Below, piece after piece: positions 1-6,125 of a DNA stretch of 7,094 bases. Position numbers and translations under genes: made by a program. Position 1 is the first letter of the stretch. Each line of letters starts with the position of its first letter. Origin of the DNA: CAZNLL01 sp964573885 (GTDB lineage Bacteria > Desulfobacterota > DSM-4660 > Desulfatiglandales > Desulfatiglandaceae); NCBI GenBank assembly GCA_964573885.1, contig CAZNLL010000167.1, forward strand, positions 1-7,094, written 5' to 3'. The notes under the pieces are model-generated. The model was given only the letters and a program-made list of their open reading frames with translations, ran no database searches and was not told where the DNA came from.

Positions 1-38
1 TCCCGCAGGTTGACGCCGAGTTTGTGAAAAAGAGCCAT
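1..38 (-). CDS. possible 5' end of an unidentified gene running off the left edge
   Basis: An ATG at 38 on the minus strand opens a frame of 12 complete codons (MALFHKLGVNLR) that stays open to the window edge. It begins 13 nt after the TAG stop of the upstream flavoenzyme gene, a spacing that fits a second gene of the same operon. There is no good Shine-Dalgarno sequence before the ATG, and the fragment is too short to recognise a family. It could equally be a chance start. The product is unknown. Confidence 0.25.
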   Translation of the reverse strand, partial: MALFHKLGVNLR

Positions 39-51
39 TTATGGATGGAAA

Positions 52-1968
52 CTAGATAGAGCGCCCCAACACAGCCCCCTCATAAATGGCCGCCTTGGCA
101 CTCCTTGGCTCCAGGCAGTCGCCGATTCGATGGATCTCATATCCCAGGGGTTTCAGTTGATCATGGAGTCTGTTGTCAGGTTCGTTCCCGGTGACAATCA
201 CGATTCTCTTCGCCTCCAGGAAGCGTTCCTCCCCCTCCTTATCGATAACAAGTGCACCCTTTTCTTCGACCCTTGAGAGTTTCGTCTCGGTCAGGGCCTC
301 TACGCCGGCCTGTTTCAGCTTCTTGAGCAAGATCTTTCTGGTCATGGATTCAAGCTTATTGGCCAGTTTTGGGAGCAACTCAACAAGGGTCACTGCACAA
401 CCCTGCTCCGCCAGATGAAGGGCGACCTCGCACCCGGTAGGGCCGCCTCCAACCACCACCGTGTTTTCCGGAGGCGGCTCTTTGTCGTTCAGCACCTCAG
501 CAAAAGTGACCACGTGGTCAAGATGGAGGCCTTCCACCGGTGGAAAGGAGGGTAAGGAGCCTGTGGCCAGAATAATCACATCCGGATCGTATTTCTTGAC
601 GGTGTCCACCGTTACTTCCTGGCCCAGGTGGCTTGTCACCCCGTATTTCTCGAGCTGTTTCTTTTGAAACCGAATCAGGTTGAGGACCTCCTTTTTAAAC
701 CCAGTCACACTTCCAAAAAGGAGTTGCCCCCCCAAAACGGATTCTTTTTCAAAGAGACGGACAGCATGGCCCCTCTTTGCGGCAACCCACGCCACATTCA
801 TACCGCCCGGTCCCCCTCCGATGACCATGACCTTTTTGGGGGTCTCTGCCGGATGGAAGGCCATCTCTTTCTCCCGGCCCAGCATAGGATTGACAAGACA
901 TTCAACCCTTCCTTTCCGCCAGATGGATTCCATGCAGGTGTTACAGGCAATGCACGTCCTTATCTCGTCTATCCTGCCTTCTTTGGCCTTCCTGGGCATT
1001 TCGGGGTCCGCCAGGAGTCCTCGACCCACGCACACCAGATCGGCCTTGCCCTCCTGGATAACCCTGTCCGCCATGAAAGGATCGTTGATTCTCCCCACGG
1101 CCATGACCGGGATATTCAAGGCCTCCTTGACCCGGGCCGCCGAGTCAACCAGGCAGGCCCGCTCCATGAACATGGGCTGGCAGATCCATTCCGGGGTGGC
1201 ATCGTTGCCCGCGGATACCTGGACAATATCGACGCCAGCTCCCGCCAGGATCTTCAGGATCGCTATGCTCTCTTCCACGGTAAGGCCCTTGGGCACAAAT
1301 TCCTGGGCGCTGATCTTGAAGGACAAGGGAAAGCCATCGCCTAAGCGCTTTCTCACTTCCTCCACCACCTCTCGGGCAAACCGGGTTCTTCCTTCTACAT
1401 CGCCCCCGTATTCGTCTTCCCGGATATTTGAGAACCGGGAAAGGAACTGATTGATGAGATACCCGTGGGCCCCGTGAATTTCGATCAGTTCAAAGCCCGC
1501 CTGAGAGGCCCGGTCCGCGGCATCTCCAAATTTATTTACCAGTTCCTGAATGCCGTCCTTTGTCAGAGGTTCCACGTCTCCGCTGATGGTAGGGCACCGA
1601 AGAGGGGAGGGGGCCAAAGGCCTTTGATGAATGACTTTATAGGAGGTCTGTCTGCCACCATGGTGGATTTGAATGGCGGGAACGGCCCCTTCGGATCTGA
1701 TGGCCCTTGCGATTTGATAAAGCCCCTCAGTAAAGGAATCATCGTATATCCGGGCTTGGTGAAATGAAACATCCCCTTCAGGAGATACCGAGCAGGCCTC
1801 CATGATGACCATGGCAACCCCTCCACCGGCCCTCCTCCGGTAATGCTCGATAGTACGCTCTGTTATCGCGCCGTCATCCTCAATGAGGAAGGATGCCAGG
1901 GCAGGCATCACAATTCTATTGGGAAGGTGGCAGCCTTTGATGGTATAGGGTGAAAAGAGGTATTGCAT
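52..1968 (-). CDS. NADH:flavin oxidoreductase, Old Yellow Enzyme / 2,4-dienoyl-CoA reductase-like iron-sulfur flavoprotein
   Basis: This 638-residue cytoplasmic enzyme probably reduces the C=C bond of an enoate, enone or (di)enoyl-CoA with NAD(P)H. Residues 1-335 form the FMN-binding TIM barrel: an HHGGRQ motif at 102-107, then HGAHGYLINQFLS at 165-177, whose H165 and H168 match the His pair that binds the substrate carbonyl in YqjM-type enzymes. C339, C342, C345 and C357 (CX2CX2CX11C) should hold a [4Fe-4S] cluster. Two Rossmann regions follow, GGGPGG at 384-389 (FAD) and GGGPTG at 507-512 (NAD(P)H). The end (IGDCLEP at 615-621, then a helix) is family-typical, so the gene is complete, and its length is close to that of FadH (about 670). 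The frame extends 59 codons upstream to 2145. I chose 1968 because AAGGAA lies 8 nt before it, homology starts at MQYLFSPY, and the likely promoter lies inside the extension. The substrate cannot be read from the sequence; a 2-enoate reductase or bile-acid/aromatic-pathway relative is equally possible. Confidence 0.93.
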   Translation of the reverse strand: MQYLFSPYTIKGCHLPNRIVMPALASFLIEDDGAITERTIEHYRRRAGGGVAMVIMEACSVSPEGDVSFHQARIYDDSFTEGLYQIARAIRSEGAVPAIQIHHGGRQTSYKVIHQRPLAPSPLRCPTISGDVEPLTKDGIQELVNKFGDAADRASQAGFELIEIHGAHGYLINQFLSRFSNIREDEYGGDVEGRTRFAREVVEEVRKRLGDGFPLSFKISAQEFVPKGLTVEESIAILKILAGAGVDIVQVSAGNDATPEWICQPMFMERACLVDSAARVKEALNIPVMAVGRINDPFMADRVIQEGKADLVCVGRGLLADPEMPRKAKEGRIDEIRTCIACNTCMESIWRKGRVECLVNPMLGREKEMAFHPAETPKKVMVIGGGPGGMNVAWVAAKRGHAVRLFEKESVLGGQLLFGSVTGFKKEVLNLIRFQKKQLEKYGVTSHLGQEVTVDTVKKYDPDVIILATGSLPSFPPVEGLHLDHVVTFAEVLNDKEPPPENTVVVGGGPTGCEVALHLAEQGCAVTLVELLPKLANKLESMTRKILLKKLKQAGVEALTETKLSRVEEKGALVIDKEGEERFLEAKRIVIVTGNEPDNRLHDQLKPLGYEIHRIGDCLEPRSAKAAIYEGAVLGRSI

Positions 1969-1976
1969 GGCTTCAC

Positions 1977-1982
1977 TTCCTT
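1977..1982 (-). promoter_or_regulatory. Shine-Dalgarno site of the flavoenzyme gene
   Basis: On the minus strand AAGGAA is followed by 8 nt and then the ATG at 1968. This site helps fix the start at 1968 rather than at the longer frame opening at 2145. Confidence 0.6.
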
Positions 1983-1993
1983 GCTCAAGTGTT

Positions 1994-2046
1994 GGGCGCA
2001 GATATATAAAGGGGCTTGAGGGGTTTGTCAAACATTTTCTGCGCCC
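1994..2046. repeat. 9-bp inverted repeat bracketing the flavoenzyme promoter, possible operator pair
   Basis: GGGCGCAGA at 1994-2002 and TCTGCGCCC at 2038-2046 are exact reverse complements separated by 35 bp. The left arm directly abuts the -10 box and the right arm lies 6 bp beyond the -35 box, so the arms enclose the promoter. Arm centres are 44 bp apart, about four helical turns, so the same face of the helix could be contacted. It could be a bipartite operator, or a chance repeat. With a 35-nt loop an RNA hairpin is unlikely, and the right arm would lie upstream of the transcript. Confidence 0.4.
2003..2031 (-). promoter_or_regulatory. sigma70-type promoter for the flavoenzyme gene
   Basis: On the minus strand a perfect -35 hexamer TTGACA (2031-2026) is followed by a 17-nt spacer and TATATA (2008-2003) as -10, which matches TATAAT at 4 of 6 positions. 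Transcription would start near 1996, leaving a leader of about 28 nt before the ATG at 1968. The -35 box sits inside an 11-bp palindrome (GTTTG-T-CAAAC, 2023-2033). The whole promoter is enclosed by a 9-bp inverted repeat, which suggests regulation by a dimeric DNA-binding protein. This is predicted from sequence only. Confidence 0.6.
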
Positions 2047-2064
2047 TGAAAAGTGACAATGCGT

Positions 2065-2092
2065 TTGACCCTTAAAGGGCCGGTTTGATATT
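2065..2092 (+). promoter_or_regulatory. candidate promoter for the sixA-like gene
   Basis: TTGACC (2065-2070), a 16-nt spacer and GATATT (2087-2092) form a plausible sigma70 promoter reading toward the gene at 2138. An alternative pairing is TTAAAG (2072-2077), 17 nt, then TATATT (2095-2100), which has the better -10 but a poor -35. The stretch 2084-2112 is strikingly AT-rich compared with the surrounding coding sequence, and includes the palindrome ATATTAATAT at 2096-2105. The choice between the two pairings is uncertain. Confidence 0.35.
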
Positions 2093-2124
2093 CTTATATT
2101 AATATTTTTAATACCCACCCAAAA

Positions 2125-2133
2125 AAGGAGGTG
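2125..2133 (+). promoter_or_regulatory. strong Shine-Dalgarno site of the sixA-like gene
   Basis: AAGGAGGTG is nearly the full anti-16S complement. GGAGG ends 6 nt before the GTG at 2138. It fixes a GTG start and implies efficient initiation despite the non-ATG codon. Confidence 0.8.
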
Positions 2134-2137
2134 CCCT

Positions 2138-2608
2138 GTGAGCATTTACCTGGTACAGCACGGCAAGCCGGTCCCCAAAGAGGAGAATCCGGACAGGCCC
2201 CTTTCCGATCAGGGGAAAAGAGATGTGGAAGAGGTGGCCGTCTTTCTCGCCAAGGGGAACATCAAACCTGAAAAGATCCTTCACAGCGGCAAAACCCGGG
2301 CCAGAGAGACGGCCCAGATCCTGGCCTCGGTACTCCATCCCCTTCAGGACCCCCTTGAAAAGGATGGACTCGCCCCCATGGATGATGTGAGGATGGTCGC
2401 GGAGGAGATCAAAAAGGATACCACAGACACCATGATCGTGGGCCACTTGCCCCACTTGGACCGGCTTACCTCTCTTCTGACCATGGAAAACGAATCCAGG
2501 TCCCTGGTCGGGTTTCAGCAGGGAGGCGTGGTCTGCCTTTCACCGGAAGGGGAAGCGAAAACCTGGAAAATAGCCTGGATGGTGGTCCCTGACCTTATCA
2601 AGCCCTAG
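2138..2608 (+). CDS. sixA: SixA-like histidine phosphatase (phosphoglycerate-mutase superfamily, branch 1)
   Basis: This small cytoplasmic phosphohydrolase of 156 residues has the usual length of the SixA group, whose E. coli member removes phosphate from phosphohistidine on signalling or PTS-type proteins. The start is a GTG behind a near-perfect Shine-Dalgarno site. The nucleophile motif is at 4-10 (YLVQHGK) with H8 as the phospho-acceptor. The usual Arg before it (RHG) is Gln7, a variant I recall in related deltaproteobacterial proteins. 'DRPLSDQG' at 19-26 is typical of SixA. HSGKTRARETA at 49-59 supplies the phosphate-pocket Arg (R54), and VGHLPH at 101-106 supplies the second catalytic His (H103). 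There is no signal peptide or membrane segment. It diverges from the flavoenzyme gene and converges on livF with only 33 nt between the stops, so it is its own transcription unit. The protein target is unknown. Confidence 0.88.
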   Translation: MSIYLVQHGKPVPKEENPDRPLSDQGKRDVEEVAVFLAKGNIKPEKILHSGKTRARETAQILASVLHPLQDPLEKDGLAPMDDVRMVAEEIKKDTTDTMIVGHLPHLDRLTSLLTMENESRSLVGFQQGGVVCLSPEGEAKTWKIAWMVVPDLIKP

Positions 2609-2641
2609 GGTTTGGTAGAAAAACGGGTCCGCTCTGGGTTT

Positions 2642-3349
2642 TCAGATTCCGAGGTAAGCCTCTCGTATTTCTGATGATCCTTTAATTTCCTCCGGCATGC
2701 CTTCTGCTTTGATGGTGCCCTCGTGCATGATATACACATAATCCGATGCGCCCAGTGAGGCATCCGCATTTTGCTCGACGAGCAGGATGGTCAAACCGAT
2801 TTCAGCCTTCATTTTCAAAATGGTCCTGAACACCTCACTGACCAGCAAGGGGGCGAGGCCTTGGCTGGGTTCATCCAGCATGATGAGGTCGGGCTTGGCC
2901 ATGAGAGCCCGTGCTATGGTCAGCATTTGCTGTTCACCTCCGCTCAAAGAACCGGCAAACTGCATGCTTCGCTCTTTTAGGCGAGGAAAGAGGTTGTAAA
3001 CAAGCTGAAGGGATTCACCCCTGTGGGCCAGAGCCTTTTTCACATAGGCTCCCATTTGGAGGTTTTCGGAGACCCGCATGTTCGGGAAAAGATGTTTCCC
3101 TTCGGGCGCGAGAACAATTCCCATGGTCACTTTTTTGTGGGTGGGTAAATAAGTGATGTCAGAATCCCCGTAAAGGATCGTGCCGCCCCAGGCTTCCACG
3201 GAGCCGAAGACTGTAGAGAGAAATGTGCTTTTACCCACGCCGTTGGGGCCGAGAAGAGCGGTGATGCTCCCTTTTGCCACTTGAAGGCTCGGTTTCCACA
3301 ATACTTGCATAGGGCCATACCCGGATTCCAGTTCTTGGACGCTCAGCAT
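2642..3349 (-). CDS. livF: branched-chain amino acid-type ABC transporter ATP-binding protein LivF
   Basis: This 235-residue cytoplasmic ATPase pairs with LivG to power import through LivHM. Walker A is GPNGVGKS at 34-41. The Q-loop region reads 'APEGKHLFP' at 81-89, which is the LivF hallmark. The ABC signature is LSGGEQ at 135-140 and Walker B is LIMLDEP at 155-161. The switch region reads VEQNA at 191-195, with Gln where most ABC proteins have His, again normal for LivF. Length is standard. The ATG at 3349 lies 2 nt after the livG stop and is preceded by AAAGGAGT at 5-nt spacing, overlapping the end of livG, so translation is probably coupled. It is the last gene of the liv operon. No clear terminator follows in the 33 nt before the convergent sixA stop. 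Confidence 0.96.
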   Translation of the reverse strand: MLSVQELESGYGPMQVLWKPSLQVAKGSITALLGPNGVGKSTFLSTVFGSVEAWGGTILYGDSDITYLPTHKKVTMGIVLAPEGKHLFPNMRVSENLQMGAYVKKALAHRGESLQLVYNLFPRLKERSMQFAGSLSGGEQQMLTIARALMAKPDLIMLDEPSQGLAPLLVSEVFRTILKMKAEIGLTILLVEQNADASLGASDYVYIMHEGTIKAEGMPEEIKGSSEIREAYLGI

Positions 3350-3351
3350 CT

Positions 3352-4092
3352 TTACTCCTTTAAAGGGCGCCCTAGGTAGACCTCCACGACCCTCGGGTCC
3401 CCGAGGGCTTCCTTGGTGGGCGCATCAACCAGTTTGGCTCCCTGGTGCAAAACGATGACCTTTTCCGCCATTCCGACCACAGCCCGCATGATGTGTTCCA
3501 CCATGGCGACAACGGCAATCTTGTCTTCCACAGCCACCATCTTTATGAAAGCCACCATCTGGTCGATGTCTGTGGGGTGCATGCCTGCCATGGCTTCGTC
3601 CATGAGAAGAAGCTTCGGCTTCATGGCCAGGGCCCTGGCGATTTCCATCATTTTCTTTTCCACAGGCGTAAGCGTGCCCGCCTGCTTGTCCCTGTATCCC
3701 TTAAGACCGACTCGGGCAATGATCGCATCCGCCAACTCCAGGGAGTCATCAACGCTCAATTTGCCGCTCAAAGTGCCGAACATGGCCCCCACGGCCACAT
3801 TTTCTCGAACAGAGGCTGAACTGAAAGGTCTTGGGATCTGAAACGTTCGTCCCATTCCCAGAGGGGCGCGCTTGTATGAAGGAAGGCGGGTGATATCGTT
3901 TTCTTCAAAAATGACCCGGCCTTGTTCGGGAAAGTAGACCCCGCTGATCACATTGAAAAGCGTGGTTTTTCCGCTGCCGTTCGGGCCTACAATTCCCACG
4001 AATTGCCCCGCGTCGATTTCCAGGCTCACCCCGTTTACAGCAACCAAGCCGCCGAATCGTTTTGTTACATTCTCAAGCCTTAATAGGGACAT
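3352..4092 (-). CDS. livG: branched-chain amino acid-type ABC transporter ATP-binding protein LivG
   Basis: This second ATPase of the importer has 246 residues. Walker A is GPNGSGKT at 36-43, the Q-loop is RTFQ at 82-85, Walker B is LLLMDE at 161-166 followed by 'AMAGMHPTDI' (LivG-type D-loop), and the switch His is H200. The signature is degenerate: LTPVEKK at 141-147 in place of LSxGQ, lacking the usual Gly. The start is ambiguous. A GTG at 4101 immediately follows the livM TAG and gives three extra residues. The ATG at 4092 has AGGTG 6 nt upstream, overlapping the livM stop codon, and homology begins right after it, so I prefer 4092. Either way livM and livG are almost contiguous and probably coupled. 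The C-terminal LivG-type tail (VVEVYLGRPLKE) is present, so the gene is intact. Confidence 0.95.
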   Translation of the reverse strand: MSLLRLENVTKRFGGLVAVNGVSLEIDAGQFVGIVGPNGSGKTTLFNVISGVYFPEQGRVIFEENDITRLPSYKRAPLGMGRTFQIPRPFSSASVRENVAVGAMFGTLSGKLSVDDSLELADAIIARVGLKGYRDKQAGTLTPVEKKMMEIARALAMKPKLLLMDEAMAGMHPTDIDQMVAFIKMVAVEDKIAVVAMVEHIMRAVVGMAEKVIVLHQGAKLVDAPTKEALGDPRVVEVYLGRPLKE

Positions 4093-4101
4093 AAATATCA
4101 C

Positions 4102-5100
4102 CTATTCGATAAACATTTCCAACTTTGTGCCTTTTAACTTCCTCTTCAGCAGTCCAACAACACCCTCAGGCGCCATCACAATGATGACAAGAATAATGGG
4201 TGCGAATATAAGGAGTTGAAATCCCGGCATGACGACGGCAAGCCAGTATTTGGAAAGGGCATAGATTAGTCCTCCTACCACCGGACCAAGAAGGGTGCCT
4301 GCCCCGCCAAGCAGAACCACGACTATACACTCCACCGTGTAGTGTATTACAAATACATCGCCCGGGTACACATGGCCGAGTTTCAGCCCCCAGGCCATCG
4401 CCCCAACGCTTGCTCCGAGCCAGCCGCTGGTCAAAAAAGCAATTGTTTTGTATTTGTTTGCATTGATGCCCATCACCTTTGCTGCATCCTCATCTTCCCT
4501 CACGGCGGTCAGCGCATAGCCGATTTTGCTTCTCATATAGTGCATGTTTAGAAATGCGGCCAAGGCCGCTATAACAAAAACCGAGAAATCGGACCAAAAT
4601 GTAGTCAGCTGATTAACGGTATCCCTTCCAAATGCCTGTACGAGCGCCCCGAAGTATATAAGTCCTTCAGAGCCGCCCCAAATCTTTGCTCCTTCTATGA
4701 AATACCGGAGCCCCTCATTGATTCCTATACATGCAATGGCAAAATAGGCCCCCCTGAGCCGTAAGGCGATGAACGCTTCAAGAAGCGCGGATAATGATGC
4801 AAGGACCAGGGCAAGAACAACGCCTATAACGATGATACCGATGCCAAGCCATTCATACTGGGAGAAGTATGTTATTCCCAGTGACATCCCGTAGGTGCCC
4901 AAGGCTATGAAGGTTACATAGCCGAAATCCACGTAACCTGTCATCCCCATAAATATATTCCAGGACTGGCCCAGTGCACAATAAAAGGCAAGCAGTGCGG
5001 CCATCTGCCACATGCCGGGTATAAAGAAACCGATCAAGAACATGACCAGGTATGCGGCAAACACAGGGATAAGCGGATAATACTTGGATATTTTCTTCAC
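4102..5100 (-). CDS. livM: branched-chain amino acid-type ABC transporter permease LivM
   Basis: This 332-residue inner-membrane permease forms the translocation path with LivH. Hydrophobic segments are visible at roughly 9-28, 31-46, 60-78, 86-112, 117-127, 172-186, 218-238, 250-280 and 286-310. The family motif GMTGYVDFGYVTF at 52-64 region corresponds to the usual 'GxxGxxSFGHAAF'. REDEDAAKVMGIN at 201-213 is the conserved cytoplasmic loop that contacts the ATPases, and GGAGTLLGPVVGG at 265-277 is also conserved. The start is a GTG at 5100 directly abutting the TAA of livH with no gap; GGGGAA in the last livH codons can serve as the ribosome site. Its stop is followed at once by livG. Complete and standard in length; the Asp in YVDFGY where Ser is usual is a mild variation. 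Confidence 0.95.
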   Translation of the reverse strand: MKKISKYYPLIPVFAAYLVMFLIGFFIPGMWQMAALLAFYCALGQSWNIFMGMTGYVDFGYVTFIALGTYGMSLGITYFSQYEWLGIGIIVIGVVLALVLASLSALLEAFIALRLRGAYFAIACIGINEGLRYFIEGAKIWGGSEGLIYFGALVQAFGRDTVNQLTTFWSDFSVFVIAALAAFLNMHYMRSKIGYALTAVREDEDAAKVMGINANKYKTIAFLTSGWLGASVGAMAWGLKLGHVYPGDVFVIHYTVECIVVVLLGGAGTLLGPVVGGLIYALSKYWLAVVMPGFQLLIFAPIILVIIVMAPEGVVGLLKRKLKGTKLEMFIE

Positions 5101-5982
5101 TTACTTCCCCAAGAGTCCGGTAGGTTTTACCAGAAGAAGAAAAAACAGCATCCAAAAGGCCAAAGATACGGTCAAAGGAAAGGGCGCCACTCCCGGTATC
5201 AGCGCAAATAAGGTGTAAGCCCCGTTCTCTATCAGCCCGAATATCAAGCCGGCGAAAAAGGCGCCATACGGAGAGGTAAGCCCACCCAGCACGGCGATAA
5301 CAAAAGCCTTTAGTGTATAAACACCTCCCATGTAAGGATTGATCCCGACCGGGATAAACATGGTCAGCAACACACCGCTCATTACAGTGAGGCCGATGCC
5401 GATGGCAAAACTCAGGGCGTAGATCCAACCGACGTTAACCCCGCACACCCTGGCGCCTTCGTTATCTTCAATAACGGCTCTTATGGCAGTCCCTATCCTT
5501 GTCCGGCTGAACCAAAAATATAGAAACAAGGCGATAGCTATGCTGCCCAGGAATGCATAAACTTTGCTCAAAGGTATGGTGGTTATAGGAAGAGTTATTT
5601 TACCGACAGCCCAATTGTATCCTCTGAAATCGGCGCCAAAAATAAGCTTAGCAACCTCCTCCAGGAGGATGCCCATCGCAAAGGTGGCAAGGAGGGAGGT
5701 AAGTTCCGGGGCTCTGATTAATCGACGTATTACGGTGTAAAAGAAAAAAAATCCCAATGCCATGCCTATAATCAGGGCCACCGGGATCGCCACTACCGGA
5801 GATAGCCCCAGGAGCGTAAACATCGTGAGCGTGATAAATGCTCCAACCATGATAAACTGGCCGTGGCCCACATTAACCACATTGATTACCCCGAATATGA
5901 GGCTCAATCCCATTGTAGCCAGGCCGTAGACGCCTCCAAGGAGCAGCCCGTGAGTCAAATTTCCCAATAGTGTAAAGGTCAT
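5101..5982 (-). CDS. livH: branched-chain amino acid-type ABC transporter permease LivH
   Basis: This inner-membrane permease has 293 residues, the usual LivH length. It opens with the typical LivH N-terminus 'LTHGLLLGGVYGLATMGLSL' at 9-28. NVVNVGHGQFIMVGAF at 34-49 is the strongest family signature. RAVIEDNEGARVCGVNV at 168-184 is the ATPase-contact loop, and VLGGLTSPYGAFFAG at 231-245 precedes the last helices. The frame is open further upstream to 6207, but that extension would run through the intergenic hairpin and overlap the end of livK, and its residues look unlike a permease, so I take the ATG at 5982. The ribosome site is weak (GGGA, 5 nt before the start), which fits lower expression than livK. 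The stop abuts livM. Confidence 0.94.
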   Translation of the reverse strand: MTFTLLGNLTHGLLLGGVYGLATMGLSLIFGVINVVNVGHGQFIMVGAFITLTMFTLLGLSPVVAIPVALIIGMALGFFFFYTVIRRLIRAPELTSLLATFAMGILLEEVAKLIFGADFRGYNWAVGKITLPITTIPLSKVYAFLGSIAIALFLYFWFSRTRIGTAIRAVIEDNEGARVCGVNVGWIYALSFAIGIGLTVMSGVLLTMFIPVGINPYMGGVYTLKAFVIAVLGGLTSPYGAFFAGLIFGLIENGAYTLFALIPGVAPFPLTVSLAFWMLFFLLLVKPTGLLGK

Positions 5983-6017
5983 GCTTTTCCCATTTGCGAT
6001 CGAAAAAGGTTGGGATA

Positions 6018-6067
6018 TAAAGTCTCCTCCCCTTGACAAAGACCTCTTCCAAGGGGAGGAGACTTTA
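6018..6067 (-). promoter_or_regulatory. intercistronic stem-loop between livK and livH (18-bp perfect stem)
   Basis: TAAAGTCTCCTCCCCTTG at 6018-6035 is an exact reverse complement of 6050-6067, with a 14-nt loop at 6036-6049. In the liv transcript it begins 58 nt after the livK stop and ends 35 nt before the livH start. No T-run follows the stem directly (TATCCC, then TTTTT about 10 nt downstream), so it is not a textbook terminator. Hairpins in this position after binding-protein genes commonly protect the upstream message from 3' exonucleases or cause partial termination, giving more LivK than LivHMGF. That role is inferred; the repeat itself is directly visible. Confidence 0.85.
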
Positions 6068-6125
6068 GTGGATCCTTGATCCTCGTCAGTGGACAACCGA
6101 TAGGCGAAGTGGGTCCGTTTTCTTT

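Noticed and set aside
34..90. A 10-bp inverted repeat (GCCATTTATG at 34-43, CATAAATGGC at 81-90) that could mask the possible ATG at 38.
   Set aside because: The 37-nt loop, the location of one arm inside coding sequence, and the ease of finding such a repeat by chance in a window this long make it too weak.
628..1450. Two overlapping plus-strand open frames (238 and 256 codons) antisense to the flavoenzyme gene.
   Set aside because: They overlap each other and the well-supported oxidoreductase, with compositions expected for shadows of a coding strand.
1969..2145. A 59-residue N-terminal extension of the flavoenzyme frame starting at 2145.
   Set aside because: It would cover a strong promoter and the divergent sixA start, has no family similarity, and the ATG at 1968 has its own ribosome site exactly where homology begins.
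2609..2641. A bidirectional terminator between the convergent sixA and livF genes.
   Set aside because: Only a weak AAAAC/GTTTT pairing with a poor inner stem is visible, so a terminator cannot be supported, although one would be expected here.
4853..5428. A 191-codon minus-strand frame spanning the livH-livM junction in another phase.
   Set aside because: It lies over conserved permease helices of both genes and its Arg/Cys/His-rich product matches no family I know.
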